In this document: one piece after another, positions 35,702 through 42,625 of the stretch | Numbering within the stretch: the stretch's first letter is position 1 | How the letters are laid out: the number at the start of each line of letters is the position of its first letter | Assembly (NCBI RefSeq): GCF_003052605.1 | Contig: NZ_QASO01000048.1 | Coordinates: forward strand, 1-42,625 | DNA: 42,625 nucleotides | Direction of reading: 5' to 3' | Source of the DNA: Ectopseudomonas oleovorans | Lineage (GTDB): Bacteria; Pseudomonadota; Gammaproteobacteria; Pseudomonadales; Pseudomonadaceae | Made by a program: the position numbers and the translations under genes | Notes under the pieces: generated by a model | Told to the model about the DNA's origin: nothing | The model's input: the letters and a program-made list of their open reading frames with translations, nothing else | Databases searched by the model: none

Positions 35702-36691
35702 TCAGTCGCTCATCTCACCACAGAGATCGCGCGCCAGCCAGTGCTCAACCTCCGTTTGCGGCAAACCGGCGCCGAGCAGGGCGAACAGCTTGCCCAGTGC
35801 GGCTTCGCGGGTCATGCCGCCACAGGACACCAGGCCCACCTCGGCCAGACGACTGCCGGCCGCGTACACGCCGAACTGCACATGGCCTTGCGGGCACTGA
35901 CTGATCGCCGCCAATACCACGCCGCGCTGATGCGCTTCACGCAGCACGCTCATCAATTGCGCGTCGCCGGCCGGGCCGGTGCCGCTGCCGTAACACTCCA
36001 GCAATAGCCCCTGCACGCCGCTGGTCAGCAGCGCTTGCAGATGCCCGGCCTGCATGGCCGGATGCAGCGGCAATACGGCAAGGTTCACGGCCTTGCGTGC
36101 TTGGCGATAGTCGATCCGTGCAGAGACCTCTGCCCGCTCGGCCTGACGCTGACGCGGCAGCACCTGGAAGGCGTCGAAGGCATCGCTGCGCAACTTCGAG
36201 CAACGTGCGCCATGCAGTAGCTGCCCGTTGAAGTACAGGTGCACGCCCGGCTTCACGCCGCGGTACAGCGCACGCATGGCACCGAACAGATTGGGCCAGG
36301 CATCGCCGCCATCGACACCGGCTGGCTGCATGGCGCCGGTCAGCACCACCGGTACGTCGAGGCCAAGGAGCAAAAAACTCAGCGCGGCGGCGCTGTAGGC
36401 CAGGGTATCGGTGCCATGCAGTACCAGCACGGCGTCGTGGCCATCGGTCTGCACGGCGGTGACGATCTCGTCACGCAGCGCCAGCCAGTGGCCGGTGTTC
36501 ATGTTGGCGCTGTCGATCAGCGGCAGCAGCTCGCGGAAGGTCCATTGCGGCAGTTCGCTGGCGTTCTCGCTGGCTTGTTGGGTGCGCATGCGCGCCTCGA
36601 AACCCGAAGCCGGCGCCAGGCCGTCTGCACTCATCTGCATGCCGATGGTGCCGCCGGTGTACAGCACCAGGAGTTTTTCTGGGGTCGCCAT
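35702..36691 (-). CDS. ansA: Asparaginase, type I-like
   Basis: A 329-residue amidohydrolase that splits asparagine into aspartate and ammonia. The two signature motifs are present: YTGGTIGM near residues 11-18 with the nucleophilic Thr, and LHGTDTLAYSAAAL with the second Thr-Asp pair; the lysine of the catalytic triad lies further on (GVKPGVHLYF region). There is no signal peptide, so the enzyme is cytoplasmic, as expected for type I. It is preceded by GGAGAGCCC before ATG 36691. It stands beside an amino-acid:cation symporter, glutaminase and GNAT genes, a grouping that fits amide and amino-acid use. Confidence 0.9.
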   Translation of the reverse strand: MATPEKLLVLYTGGTIGMQMSADGLAPASGFEARMRTQQASENASELPQWTFRELLPLIDSANMNTGHWLALRDEIVTAVQTDGHDAVLVLHGTDTLAYSAAALSFLLLGLDVPVVLTGAMQPAGVDGGDAWPNLFGAMRALYRGVKPGVHLYFNGQLLHGARCSKLRSDAFDAFQVLPRQRQAERAEVSARIDYRQARKAVNLAVLPLHPAMQAGHLQALLTSGVQGLLLECYGSGTGPAGDAQLMSVLREAHQRGVVLAAISQCPQGHVQFGVYAAGSRLAEVGLVSCGGMTREAALGKLFALLGAGLPQTEVEHWLARDLCGEMSD

Positions 36692-36773
36692 GGGCTCTCC
36701 TCGGGAAATGCGGGCGATAAAAAAGGGGGCAGCGCCCTAATGTCAGTCAGTTAAGCCGTTGCACTCGATCTTT

Positions 36774-36833
36774 GTAGGAGCCGGCTTGCCGGCGATCCGC
36801 CATAAAAAGCATCGCCAGCAAGCTGGCTCCTAC
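36774..36833. repeat. REP-type inverted repeat pair
   Basis: A 60-bp palindrome. The left arm starts GTAGGAGCCGGCTTGCCGGC at 36774, and the right arm, read in reverse complement from 36833, starts GTAGGAGCCAGCTTGCTGGC; the 23-base arms differ at two positions. This is the common Pseudomonas REP type arranged as an inverted pair (BIME-like). Confidence 0.9.
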
Positions 36834-36834
36834 G

Positions 36835-36867
36835 AAAAGCGCCCCCTCTACTGCAAGTAGGAGGGGG
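36835..36867 (-). terminator. Terminator after the AGCS symporter
   Basis: On the minus strand CCCCCTCCTACT and AGTAGAGGGGG form an 11-bp stem with one bulge, followed by GCTTTT, 59 bases beyond the symporter stop. It directly abuts the REP palindrome. Confidence 0.7.
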
Positions 36868-36925
36868 TGGTGACGAACTTATCTGATCAGCATTAGGCAG
36901 CGCCCCCTTCTTCGAGCAGGGGCTA

Positions 36926-38365
36926 TCAGCGCTGGTAAACGCGATCACCCAGTTCGGCGTGGGTTACCGGAGCATCTGCCGGAGCCTGCCAGACCTTGGG
37001 ATCGAGATCCAGGTCGGCGAACTTCTGCGGATCGAACACCGGCGACTCGACCCCGGCCTTGATCTGAGCATCGTAGTCGCGCATCAGGCGCAGGCCCACC
37101 TTGAACAGCAGTGCCAGGGCAATCAGGTTGCAGATCGCCAGCAGGCCCATGGTCACGTCGGCGAAGGCGAACACGGTGCCCAGATCCTGCACCGAGCCCC
37201 ACAGCACCAGAGCCACCACCAGCACGCGGTAGATCACCACCGGGCCGCGCTTCTGGCTGAAGAAGCCCAGGGCGTTTTCACCCAGGTAGTAGTTGTAGAT
37301 CAGGGTGGTGAAGACGAACAGCAGCAGGGCGATGCTGACGAACACCCGGCCCCACTCACCGACTTCGGCCGCCAGGGCGGTCTGGGTCAGGACGACACCG
37401 GCCATTTCGCTGCCCGGCTGGTAAACGCCGGAGAGCAGGATGATCAGCGCGGTGCTGGTGCACACCAGCAGGGTGTCGATGAACACGCTCAGCGACTGCA
37501 CGATGCCCTGCGCCGCCGGATGCTTGACCTCGGCCACCGCCGCCACGTTCGGCGCGCTGCCCAGCCCCGCTTCGTTGGAGAACAGGCCGCGCTTGACGCC
37601 CATCATGATGGCCGCGCCGATGCCGCCGGCAAAGGCCGGCTCCAGGCCGAAGGCCGCTTTGAAGATCATGGCGAAGGTAGCCGGCACCTCACTGAGGTTC
37701 ATGCCGATCACCACCAGCGCCATGCCGATGTAGGAGAACGCCATGATCGGTACCAGCACGTCGGCCATGCTGGCGATGCGCTTGATGCCGCCGAAGATGA
37801 TCACGCCGATCACCCCGGTCAGGATCAGGCCGCTGACGATGGTCGGCAGGCCGAAGGTGTCATGCAGCGAGCTGGCCACGGTGAACGACTGCACGGCGTT
37901 GAAGCCGAAGCCGAAGGTCACCAGCAGCAGGATCGACACGACGACACCCAGCCAGCGCTGGCCGAGGCCGTGCTGGATGTAGAAGGCCGGGCCACCACGG
38001 TAGGTGCCATCCGGTTCACGCCGCTTGTACAGCTGCGCCAGGGAGCACTCGAAGTAGCTGGTGGCCATGCCGACCAGAGCCACGACCCACATCCAGAAGA
38101 TGGCGCCCGGGCCACCGAGCATGATTGCCACGGATACACCGGCGATGTTGCCGGCGCCGACGCGGCCAGCCACCGACAGCATCAGTGCCTGGAACGAGCT
38201 GAGCTGACCCGGCTGGCGTTTGAATGCCTCACTGAAGATGCGGAACATGCTGCTGAAGTAGCGAAACTGGACGAAACGTGAGGCGACGGTGAAGTACAGA
38301 CCAAGGCCGATCAGCATCACGATCAGCAGCTTGCTCCAGATGAGGTCATTGAGAAGATCGAGCAT
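36926..38365 (-). CDS. Alanine/glycine:cation symporter (AGCS family)
   Basis: A 479-residue inner-membrane carrier importing alanine, glycine or related amino acids with Na+ or H+. Some ten to eleven spans. Family marks are the early VAGRVGAGNIAGVSVAI, the GGPAFYIQHGLG loop and the SNEAGLGSAPNVAAVAEV motif. I start at ATG 38365 (protein MLDLLNDLIWSK); the frame stays open 175 codons further upstream, but that part is antisense to the XRE regulator and shows no family pattern. Its start faces the regulator gene across 159 bases containing a 9-bp inverted repeat, so regulation by that protein is likely. Terminator at 36835-36867. Confidence 0.92.
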   Translation of the reverse strand: MLDLLNDLIWSKLLIVMLIGLGLYFTVASRFVQFRYFSSMFRIFSEAFKRQPGQLSSFQALMLSVAGRVGAGNIAGVSVAIMLGGPGAIFWMWVVALVGMATSYFECSLAQLYKRREPDGTYRGGPAFYIQHGLGQRWLGVVVSILLLVTFGFGFNAVQSFTVASSLHDTFGLPTIVSGLILTGVIGVIIFGGIKRIASMADVLVPIMAFSYIGMALVVIGMNLSEVPATFAMIFKAAFGLEPAFAGGIGAAIMMGVKRGLFSNEAGLGSAPNVAAVAEVKHPAAQGIVQSLSVFIDTLLVCTSTALIILLSGVYQPGSEMAGVVLTQTALAAEVGEWGRVFVSIALLLFVFTTLIYNYYLGENALGFFSQKRGPVVIYRVLVVALVLWGSVQDLGTVFAFADVTMGLLAICNLIALALLFKVGLRLMRDYDAQIKAGVESPVFDPQKFADLDLDPKVWQAPADAPVTHAELGDRVYQR

Positions 38366-38471
38366 GGAGGCTTTCTCTCTTGTTGTTCTGAATGGGAATG
38401 CGCCGCACCGGGCGGGTGGCGCAATCTTTGGTGAAGGCGCCGCGCGGGACAATTTCGCAGGTCGCGGCGAC

Positions 38472-38511
38472 CTGATGCGAGTTGATGCTAGAATCGCGTC
38501 ATTCGCATCAG
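38472..38511 (+). promoter_or_regulatory. Inverted repeat and -10 element in the symporter-XRE gap
   Basis: CTGATGCGA (38472-38480) is exactly inverted as TCGCATCAG (38503-38511). TAGAAT (38489-38494) lies between the arms and looks like the -10 of the XRE gene, 30 bases before its start. A repressor bound to both arms would cover this promoter, so autoregulation is plausible. Confidence 0.5.
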
Positions 38512-38524
38512 CTGGAGCGGCCAT

Positions 38525-39343
38525 ATGTCCGATTCCCTCGGCAGCAACCTGAAACTGCTCTGCAGCCATTACCGCTCGATTGCCGAGGTGTGTCGCAAGC
38601 TGTCGATCAACCGTGCGCAGTTCAACCGCTACCTGGCCGGGCAGAGTCGGCCGACCACGCACAACCTCAAGCGCATCTGCGATTTCTTCGGCGTAGAGCC
38701 CTTCGAGCTGGCCATGCCGGCCGAACAGTTCACCCGCCTGATCGGTGCCCGCAGCGGCGATGCGCAGCAGCACAGCGGCAACGACCCACTGCTGGACCTG
38801 TTCGCCCCACTGCGCCGTCAGGCCAGCCCGATGGAGCGCTACTGCGGCTACTACTTCGAATACTCCAACTGCATGTCGGTGCCGGGGCACGTGCTGCTGT
38901 CACTGGTGCACCTGCGCGAGGAGCGCGGCAACTACCTGTTCGAGCGCCAGGAACGCCAGGAGCGCCAGGAACCTACACGCGGCGGCAGTGAGGACTGGGT
39001 GCGCTGTCGCTACCTGGGCACGGCGTTCTTCCTGCAGGACCGCCTGTTTCTGGTGGACTACGAGTCGCTCACCGGCAACGAGATGAGCCAGACCATCCTG
39101 ATTCCCAGCTTCAAGAGCCGCATCATCCGCCTCAACGGCATCAAGACCGGCGTCTCCAGCGGCGACCGGCGTACACCGGCCTGCACCCGCGTGGTCTGGC
39201 AGTACCTGGGCAACGAGATCAACCGGGTCAACGCCTATCGCCAGTTGATGCTCTACGCCCCCGACGACCCGCGCATCGACGACGACATCCGCCAGCGCCT
39301 GGGCGGCGCGCAGCTGCGGGGTGGATTGTTCGAGATGGAGTGA
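38525..39343 (+). CDS. XRE-family transcriptional regulator
   Basis: A 272-residue DNA-binding protein. Residues about 8-65 form a helix-turn-helix of the Cro/XRE type (VCRKLSINRAQFNRYLAGQS, with TTHNLKRICDFFGV after it). The remaining 200 residues match no effector domain that I recognise; they contain aromatic-rich YCGYYFEYSNC and no obvious metal site. A run of three ERQ triplets (residues 140-148) is coded by three near-identical 9-bp units (38942-38968). The gene is divergent from the amino-acid symporter, and the intervening inverted repeat is a possible operator, so it may control uptake and itself. The start ATG follows TGGAGCGGCCAT. Confidence 0.85.
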   Translation: MSDSLGSNLKLLCSHYRSIAEVCRKLSINRAQFNRYLAGQSRPTTHNLKRICDFFGVEPFELAMPAEQFTRLIGARSGDAQQHSGNDPLLDLFAPLRRQASPMERYCGYYFEYSNCMSVPGHVLLSLVHLREERGNYLFERQERQERQEPTRGGSEDWVRCRYLGTAFFLQDRLFLVDYESLTGNEMSQTILIPSFKSRIIRLNGIKTGVSSGDRRTPACTRVVWQYLGNEINRVNAYRQLMLYAPDDPRIDDDIRQRLGGAQLRGGLFEME

Positions 39344-39351
39344 GGCCTGCC

Positions 39352-39792
39352 TCAGAGCAGTTTTCTGTATTGGATAAAACCGGAGCGGTCGCCGATGCGG
39401 TCGTAGAGCATACGCCCCTGGTAGTTGCTTTCCTGAGTCAGCCAATGCACGCGACTGGCACCGGCAGCGCGTGCCTCGGCGTAAACGTGCTCGATCAGCG
39501 CGCGGCCGATGCCGCCACCGCGAATGTGCTCGGCGACGAACAGATCCTGCAGGTAGCAGTAGTCCCCCGTGGTCCAGCAACTGCGGTGATAGATGAAATG
39601 CACCAGGCCGACTGCCTCGCCGTCCCGCCAGGCCAGGGCGGCATGCATCGGCTCGGCCGGGTCGAGAAAGCGCTGCCAGGTGAGGGCGCTGGTTTCTGCC
39701 GGGATCTCGGCCTGGTAGAAGCGCTGGTAAGCCTGCCAGAGCGGCATCCAGGCGGCGTGATCGGCAGGGGTGACAGGGCGAATGTCGAGCAT
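39352..39792 (-). CDS. GNAT-family N-acetyltransferase, copy 2
   Basis: A 146-residue acetyltransferase, paralogue of the gene at 35231-35674 (about 74% identical by hand count). It retains the acetyl-CoA loop (VAEHIRGGGIGRALIEHV) and the C-terminal RIGDRSGFIQYRKLL. It starts 19 bases after the PaiB-like gene on the same strand, so the two are probably one transcript. This echoes the Bacillus paiA-paiB pair (acetyltransferase plus PaiB), although this GNAT is not clearly a PaiA orthologue. Acceptor unknown. The stop lies nine bases from that of the convergent XRE gene. Confidence 0.9.
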   Translation of the reverse strand: MLDIRPVTPADHAAWMPLWQAYQRFYQAEIPAETSALTWQRFLDPAEPMHAALAWRDGEAVGLVHFIYHRSCWTTGDYCYLQDLFVAEHIRGGGIGRALIEHVYAEARAAGASRVHWLTQESNYQGRMLYDRIGDRSGFIQYRKLL

Positions 39793-39811
39793 GATGGCCT
39801 TCCTTTGGTGA

Positions 39812-40444
39812 TCAGTCGGCGGGATTCATCTGCGCTGCCAATTCGTGGTCGCGCGGGTTGTTGGACGTTGCCAGGCCGGTACGCACGCCGGCCTGGTCGC
39901 TGGCTGAGCGGTTCTGGCTGAGCTTCCATTTACCTTCGAGTCGGCGGATCGGCAGGGCGAAACCGACGATGGCGCGCAGCATGGCGTCGATGTACTCGCG
40001 CGGCGCATCGCTGACCGCCCAGGGCTGCGCGCGGCCTTGTTCGTGGCGGTCGCTGAGGCGGCTGACCAGCTCGAGCAGGCGCTCGGGCTCGTCGAACACT
40101 TCGGCCTGGCCCCAGGCATGCACGGCGATGTAATTCCAGGTCGGCACCACCTTGCCGTGCTCGGCCTTGGCCGGGTACCAGCCGGGATGCACGTAGGCGT
40201 CCGCACCGCTGAATACCACCAGTGCCTCGGCGCCAGCGGCCAGATCGCGCCAGTGCCCATTGGCGCGGGCGAAGTGGCCGTACAGGGTGCCGAACTCGCC
40301 TTCGCCAGGTTCAAGCAACAGCGGCAGATGGCTGGCTTGAAGGCCCTGTGCGCCAGTGCTGGTCACGATGGCCAGTCCACTGGACTGTATCTGCGCGTGC
40401 AGGCTGGGCAGGTCGTCCTGACGAAAGGCGGCGGGGCAGTACAT
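39812..40444 (-). CDS. PaiB-like FMN-binding protein
   Basis: A 210-residue soluble protein of the PaiB family, flavin-binding split-barrel proteins related in fold to pyridoxamine-phosphate oxidase and described as negative regulators in Bacillus. Family features are the start MYCPAAFRQDD, the ASHLPLLLEPGEG strand, LYGHFARANGHW and the conserved HPGWYPAKAEHGKVVPTWNY, split here as HPGWY and VPTWNYIAVH. Length is normal. Its start faces the MocR-type gene across 68 bases that contain two direct repeats, and it is followed by a GNAT gene. Whether it regulates DNA directly or acts as an enzyme cannot be told from sequence. Confidence 0.9.
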   Translation of the reverse strand: MYCPAAFRQDDLPSLHAQIQSSGLAIVTSTGAQGLQASHLPLLLEPGEGEFGTLYGHFARANGHWRDLAAGAEALVVFSGADAYVHPGWYPAKAEHGKVVPTWNYIAVHAWGQAEVFDEPERLLELVSRLSDRHEQGRAQPWAVSDAPREYIDAMLRAIVGFALPIRRLEGKWKLSQNRSASDQAGVRTGLATSNNPRDHELAAQMNPAD

Positions 40445-40454
40445 GGCGGCATCT

Positions 40455-40498
40455 CCTGATGTGATGAAGCCATGCTAGGCAGGCTATTGGCCTGATGT
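40455..40498 (+). promoter_or_regulatory. Direct repeats in the paiB-MocR gap, likely MocR operator
   Basis: CCTGATGT occurs twice in the same orientation at 40455-40462 and 40491-40498, 36 bp start to start. MocR regulators such as GabR bind direct repeats with a similar, three-to-four-helical-turn spacing. The gap is only 68 bases, so both divergent promoters would be covered. Confidence 0.55.
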
Positions 40499-40512
40499 AA
40501 GATCCATTTTGG

Positions 40513-42009
40513 ATGACTTTCATAGAGCCAATCGCAATCCTCATGAGCCGCTCGCCCTCATTGCCGTTCGACCTTTCCGGTATTCGCCTGCAACCCGGCC
40601 AGGGCTTGGCACGTCAGCTGTACCAGGCCTTGCGCGTGCGCATCCTCGATGGCCGCCTGGCCAGTGGCACGCGCCTGCCGGCCAGCCGTGAGCTGGCCGC
40701 GCTACTGGGCATCTCGCGCAACACCGTGACCCGCGCGCTGGACCAGCTGTATGCCGAGGGCTACGTGGCCGGGCGGGTCGGCGATGGCACCTATGTCGCC
40801 GAACTGGCGCGCAGTCGCCCCACGCCCTCTCCAGCCGTTACGCCAGCGGCATCCAGCCCGGCACTGCAGCGCCTGCACACGCACCACCTGCCGCTGCCGC
40901 CGAGCGGCGCGCCGCGCGCCTTTCGCATCGGTGTACCGGCTTTCGATCTGTTCCCCTTCGAGACCTGGTCACGCCTGCAGGCGCGCTTCTGGCGCAAACC
41001 CGCGCTGGCACGGCTGGGCTATGTCGACCCGGCCGGTGACCTGCAGCTACGCGAGCTGATCGCCGCCTACCTGCGCAGCAGCCGCGGCCTGACCTGCGAA
41101 ACGCAGCAGATATTGATCACCTGCGGCTCGCAGCAGGCCATCAGCCTCTGCGCGCAGTTGCTGATTCAACCGGGCGACCGCGTGGCCATCGAAAACCCCG
41201 GCTACCGCGCGGCCGGCCATGCCTTCGCCGTGGCCGGCGCGCAGCTGTGCGGCGTGGCGGTGGACCATGACGGCCTGGACGTCGACGCCCTGCAGCGTCT
41301 GCACGACTGCCGGCTGGCCTATGTCACGCCCGCGCACCAGTACCCCACCGGCGTCACCCTGTCGCTGCCCAGGCGCCTGGCCTTGCTGGAATGGGCCAAG
41401 CGCGTCAACGGCTGGATCATCGAGGACGACTACGACGGCGAGTACCGCTACAGCGGCACCCCGCTCGCGCCACTGGCAGCGCTGGATGGGCAGCAGCGGG
41501 TGATCTACATCGGCACCTTCGGCAAGCTCGCCTTCCCGGCGCTGCGCCTGGGCTATCTGGTGCTGCCGCCCGCGCTGGCCGAGCCCTTCGCCAGGCGCCA
41601 GGCGCTGGAGATACGCCACTCGGAGGTCGGCACCCAGGCGGTGATGGCCGAATTTGTCGCTGCCGGACACTTCCAGCGTCATGTGCGGCGCATGCGCCAG
41701 GCGGCGCGCAGCCGCCGCGACGCTCTGATCGAGGCCTGGCCGCAGGCGATTCCCGGATGCTCACCGTTGCCGGCCGTGGAAGCCGGCCTGCATCTAAGCA
41801 TCAGGGTCGAGAGCCTGGCCCGTGAACGCGAGCTGATCGGCGCCGCCCGCGCAGCCGGTATCGAGATGACCCCCTTGAGCGACTACTGGCTGCCCGACAG
41901 CGAAACGGCCGAGGAGGCCCGCGCTGGACTGGTGCTGGGCTTTGCCGCGGTGCCCGAGGCGCAAATCATCGAGGCGGTGCAGACGCTACGCCGGGCGTGG
42001 AAGCTGTAA
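40513..42009 (+). CDS. MocR/PdxR-type regulator: GntR helix-turn-helix fused to aminotransferase-like domain
   Basis: A 498-residue regulator. Residues about 30-95 are a GntR winged helix (ARQLYQALRVRILDGRLASG, then ASRELAALLGISRNTVTRAL). Residues about 140-495 are a fold-type I aminotransferase domain: IIEDDYDGEYRY holds the PLP-ring Asp and GTFGKLAFPALRLGY the PLP lysine, K338. MocR proteins of this build sense PLP together with an amine or amino acid; PdxR members control vitamin B6 synthesis. The divergent partner is a split-barrel flavoprotein, a fold shared with the B6 enzyme PdxH, but the effector remains unknown. Start at 40513 or at ATG 40543; ribosome sites are weak for both. Confidence 0.9.
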   Translation: MTFIEPIAILMSRSPSLPFDLSGIRLQPGQGLARQLYQALRVRILDGRLASGTRLPASRELAALLGISRNTVTRALDQLYAEGYVAGRVGDGTYVAELARSRPTPSPAVTPAASSPALQRLHTHHLPLPPSGAPRAFRIGVPAFDLFPFETWSRLQARFWRKPALARLGYVDPAGDLQLRELIAAYLRSSRGLTCETQQILITCGSQQAISLCAQLLIQPGDRVAIENPGYRAAGHAFAVAGAQLCGVAVDHDGLDVDALQRLHDCRLAYVTPAHQYPTGVTLSLPRRLALLEWAKRVNGWIIEDDYDGEYRYSGTPLAPLAALDGQQRVIYIGTFGKLAFPALRLGYLVLPPALAEPFARRQALEIRHSEVGTQAVMAEFVAAGHFQRHVRRMRQAARSRRDALIEAWPQAIPGCSPLPAVEAGLHLSIRVESLARERELIGAARAAGIEMTPLSDYWLPDSETAEEARAGLVLGFAAVPEAQIIEAVQTLRRAWKL

Positions 42010-42068
42010 CGCAGACCAACCGGCGGCGCGCGCGACGCACCCTACGGCAGTCATCCTTGAATGGCAGG

Positions 42069-42139
42069 ATCGGGTAGGAGGCGGCCTCACGGCCGCCGTC
42101 CTCCCACACCACCGTGCGTACGGTTCCGTACACGGCGGT
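42069..42139 (-). ncRNA. Group II intron domains V and VI
   Basis: Immediately after the maturase stop, the minus strand reads CCGCCGTGTACGG AAC CGTACGCACGG, a domain V-like hairpin (about 42138-42107) with a short loop and a 2-base CG bulge. Next comes a GGCGGCC GTGA GGCCGCC hairpin (about 42098-42081) with a likely bulged A in its lower stem, as in domain VI. The sequence ends CCTACCCGAT, a usual 3' end for bacterial group II introns, at about 42069. Confidence 0.8.
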
Positions 42140-42625
42140 TCAGGCCATGCGGTTAAGCCGATTGATCGTATCCAGTATCGAGACCAGTCCAAGTCTGTCC
42201 CATAGCTTCTTCGGCAGCGCCTGATTCATATGCGGCGCTCCTGAGTTCCACCACGGGCCTCGGCCATTGAAGGCCGACTTGCAGGCACGCTCCTCGCTCA
42301 ATCCCAGGCGCATCAGGTTGCGCGCCCTCGTAGAGGGCTGCTTCCATTGCCGCCAGATGACACAGCGAAGTTTGTGCCTGACCCAGCCATCCAGCTCTTC
42401 CAGTGGACGCTTGCTCTGGCTGAGCTTGAAGTAGCCTGCCCAGCCTCGCAGCACCGGGTTTACCCGCTCGATGACATTCGCCATCTTGTGGCCCCGCACC
42501 CCTCGCAGCAGTTCCCTGAGACGGTCGCGCACACGGCGCAGGCTCATGGTTGCCACTCGCAGTCTAGGCTGCGAGTGCCAACTCATCCCATACCCCAGGT
42601 AGTCGCATTTCCACGACCCAGCCAC
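42140..42625 (-). CDS. Group II intron reverse transcriptase/maturase, C-terminal part
   Basis: The last 161 codons of an intron-encoded protein that helps splicing and reverse-transcribes the intron at its target. The frame is open to the window edge, so the real start lies outside. What is visible is the end of the thumb and the maturase domain X: VLRGWAGYFKLSQSKRPLEE, ELDGWVRHKLRCVIWRQWK and the terminal NGRGPWWNSGAPHMNQALP with GLVSILDT. This last part resembles the C-terminal tail of common proteobacterial maturases (the region that in others may continue into an HNH nuclease; none follows here). The stop TGA is directly followed by domain V, as expected for a gene lodged in domain IV. 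Confidence 0.93.
   Translation of the reverse strand: MAGSWKCDYLGYGMSWHSQPRLRVATMSLRRVRDRLRELLRGVRGHKMANVIERVNPVLRGWAGYFKLSQSKRPLEELDGWVRHKLRCVIWRQWKQPSTRARNLMRLGLSEERACKSAFNGRGPWWNSGAPHMNQALPKKLWDRLGLVSILDTINRLNRMA

Larger units (their letters stand above)
42069..42625 (-). mobile_element. Group II intron, 3' part, cut by the window end
   Basis: Made of the C-terminal part of a reverse transcriptase/maturase gene followed by domains V and VI. Only the last 557 bases lie in the window; the 5' ribozyme domains and most of the protein gene are beyond it. The intron lies 60 bases after the MocR gene, in intergenic DNA, so it interrupts no gene seen here. Confidence 0.88.

Noticed and set aside
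38366..38890. 175-codon N-terminal extension of the AGCS symporter
   Set aside because: Antisense to the XRE regulator gene and across the promoter gap; AGCS proteins start near MLDLLNDLIW.
1..42625. tRNA, rRNA, toxin-antitoxin, restriction or other defence genes
   Set aside because: I looked for cloverleaf-like and family patterns on both strands and found none that I could support.

Overview
The window is high-GC gammaproteobacterial DNA that reads as a Pseudomonas chromosome, most likely of the P. mendocina/P. oleovorans type. Reasons: full-length PstA and PstC of the long Pseudomonas form, an ErsA-like sRNA between polA and engB, a coxB-coxA-ctaG-coxC-surf1-ctaA-cyoE-sco cluster, and REP palindromes of Pseudomonas type. 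Statements about P. aeruginosa PAO1 gene order below come from memory, not from a search.

Layout. (1) 1-1610: a complete IS1182-type insertion sequence that starts at base 1. (2) 1903-10122, minus strand: pstS-pstC-pstA-pstB-phoU plus a response regulator, the high-affinity phosphate uptake and Pho-signalling locus, with separate Pho boxes before pstS and pstC. (3) 10332-13247: a decayed stretch with an IS5-type transposase remnant, a frameshifted DUF1330 gene and a multiply deleted NCS2 permease, around intact ampDh2-like and marC-like genes. (4) 13310-23445: dgcH-like diguanylate cyclase, an EEP-family phosphatase/nuclease, dsbA, cytochrome c4, a c5-like cytochrome, engB, ersA, polA, a DUF2782 protein and thrB. 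(5) 23715-32134: aa3-type cytochrome c oxidase structural genes with copper- and haem A-assembly factors, interrupted by one small twin-membrane-span gene on the opposite strand. (6) 32538-42009: accessory metabolism, namely a conserved hypothetical, an AEC permease, glutaminase (stop codon lost), two paralogous GNATs, asparaginase, an AGCS amino-acid:cation symporter with a divergent XRE regulator, and a PaiB-like protein divergent from a MocR/PdxR-type regulator. (7) 42069-42625: the 3' part of a group II intron that runs off the window.

How the genes work together. Region 2 imports phosphate and reports phosphate status. Region 4 is envelope redox and cytochrome biogenesis plus DNA repair; ErsA with its AlgU-like promoter adds envelope-stress control. 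Region 5 builds and matures the terminal oxidase. Region 6 holds amide and amino-acid catabolism (glutaminase, asparaginase, amino-acid symporter).

I did not find a convincing new multi-gene system. The most rewarding items are regulatory or evolutionary: ErsA with its promoter, the hexanucleotide tract in dgcH, the glutaminase stop loss, the three-piece permease remnant, a second Cys-x3-Cys protein in the oxidase cluster, the 36-bp-spaced direct repeats before the MocR gene, and both window edges lying in mobile elements, which suggests a contig broken at repeats.
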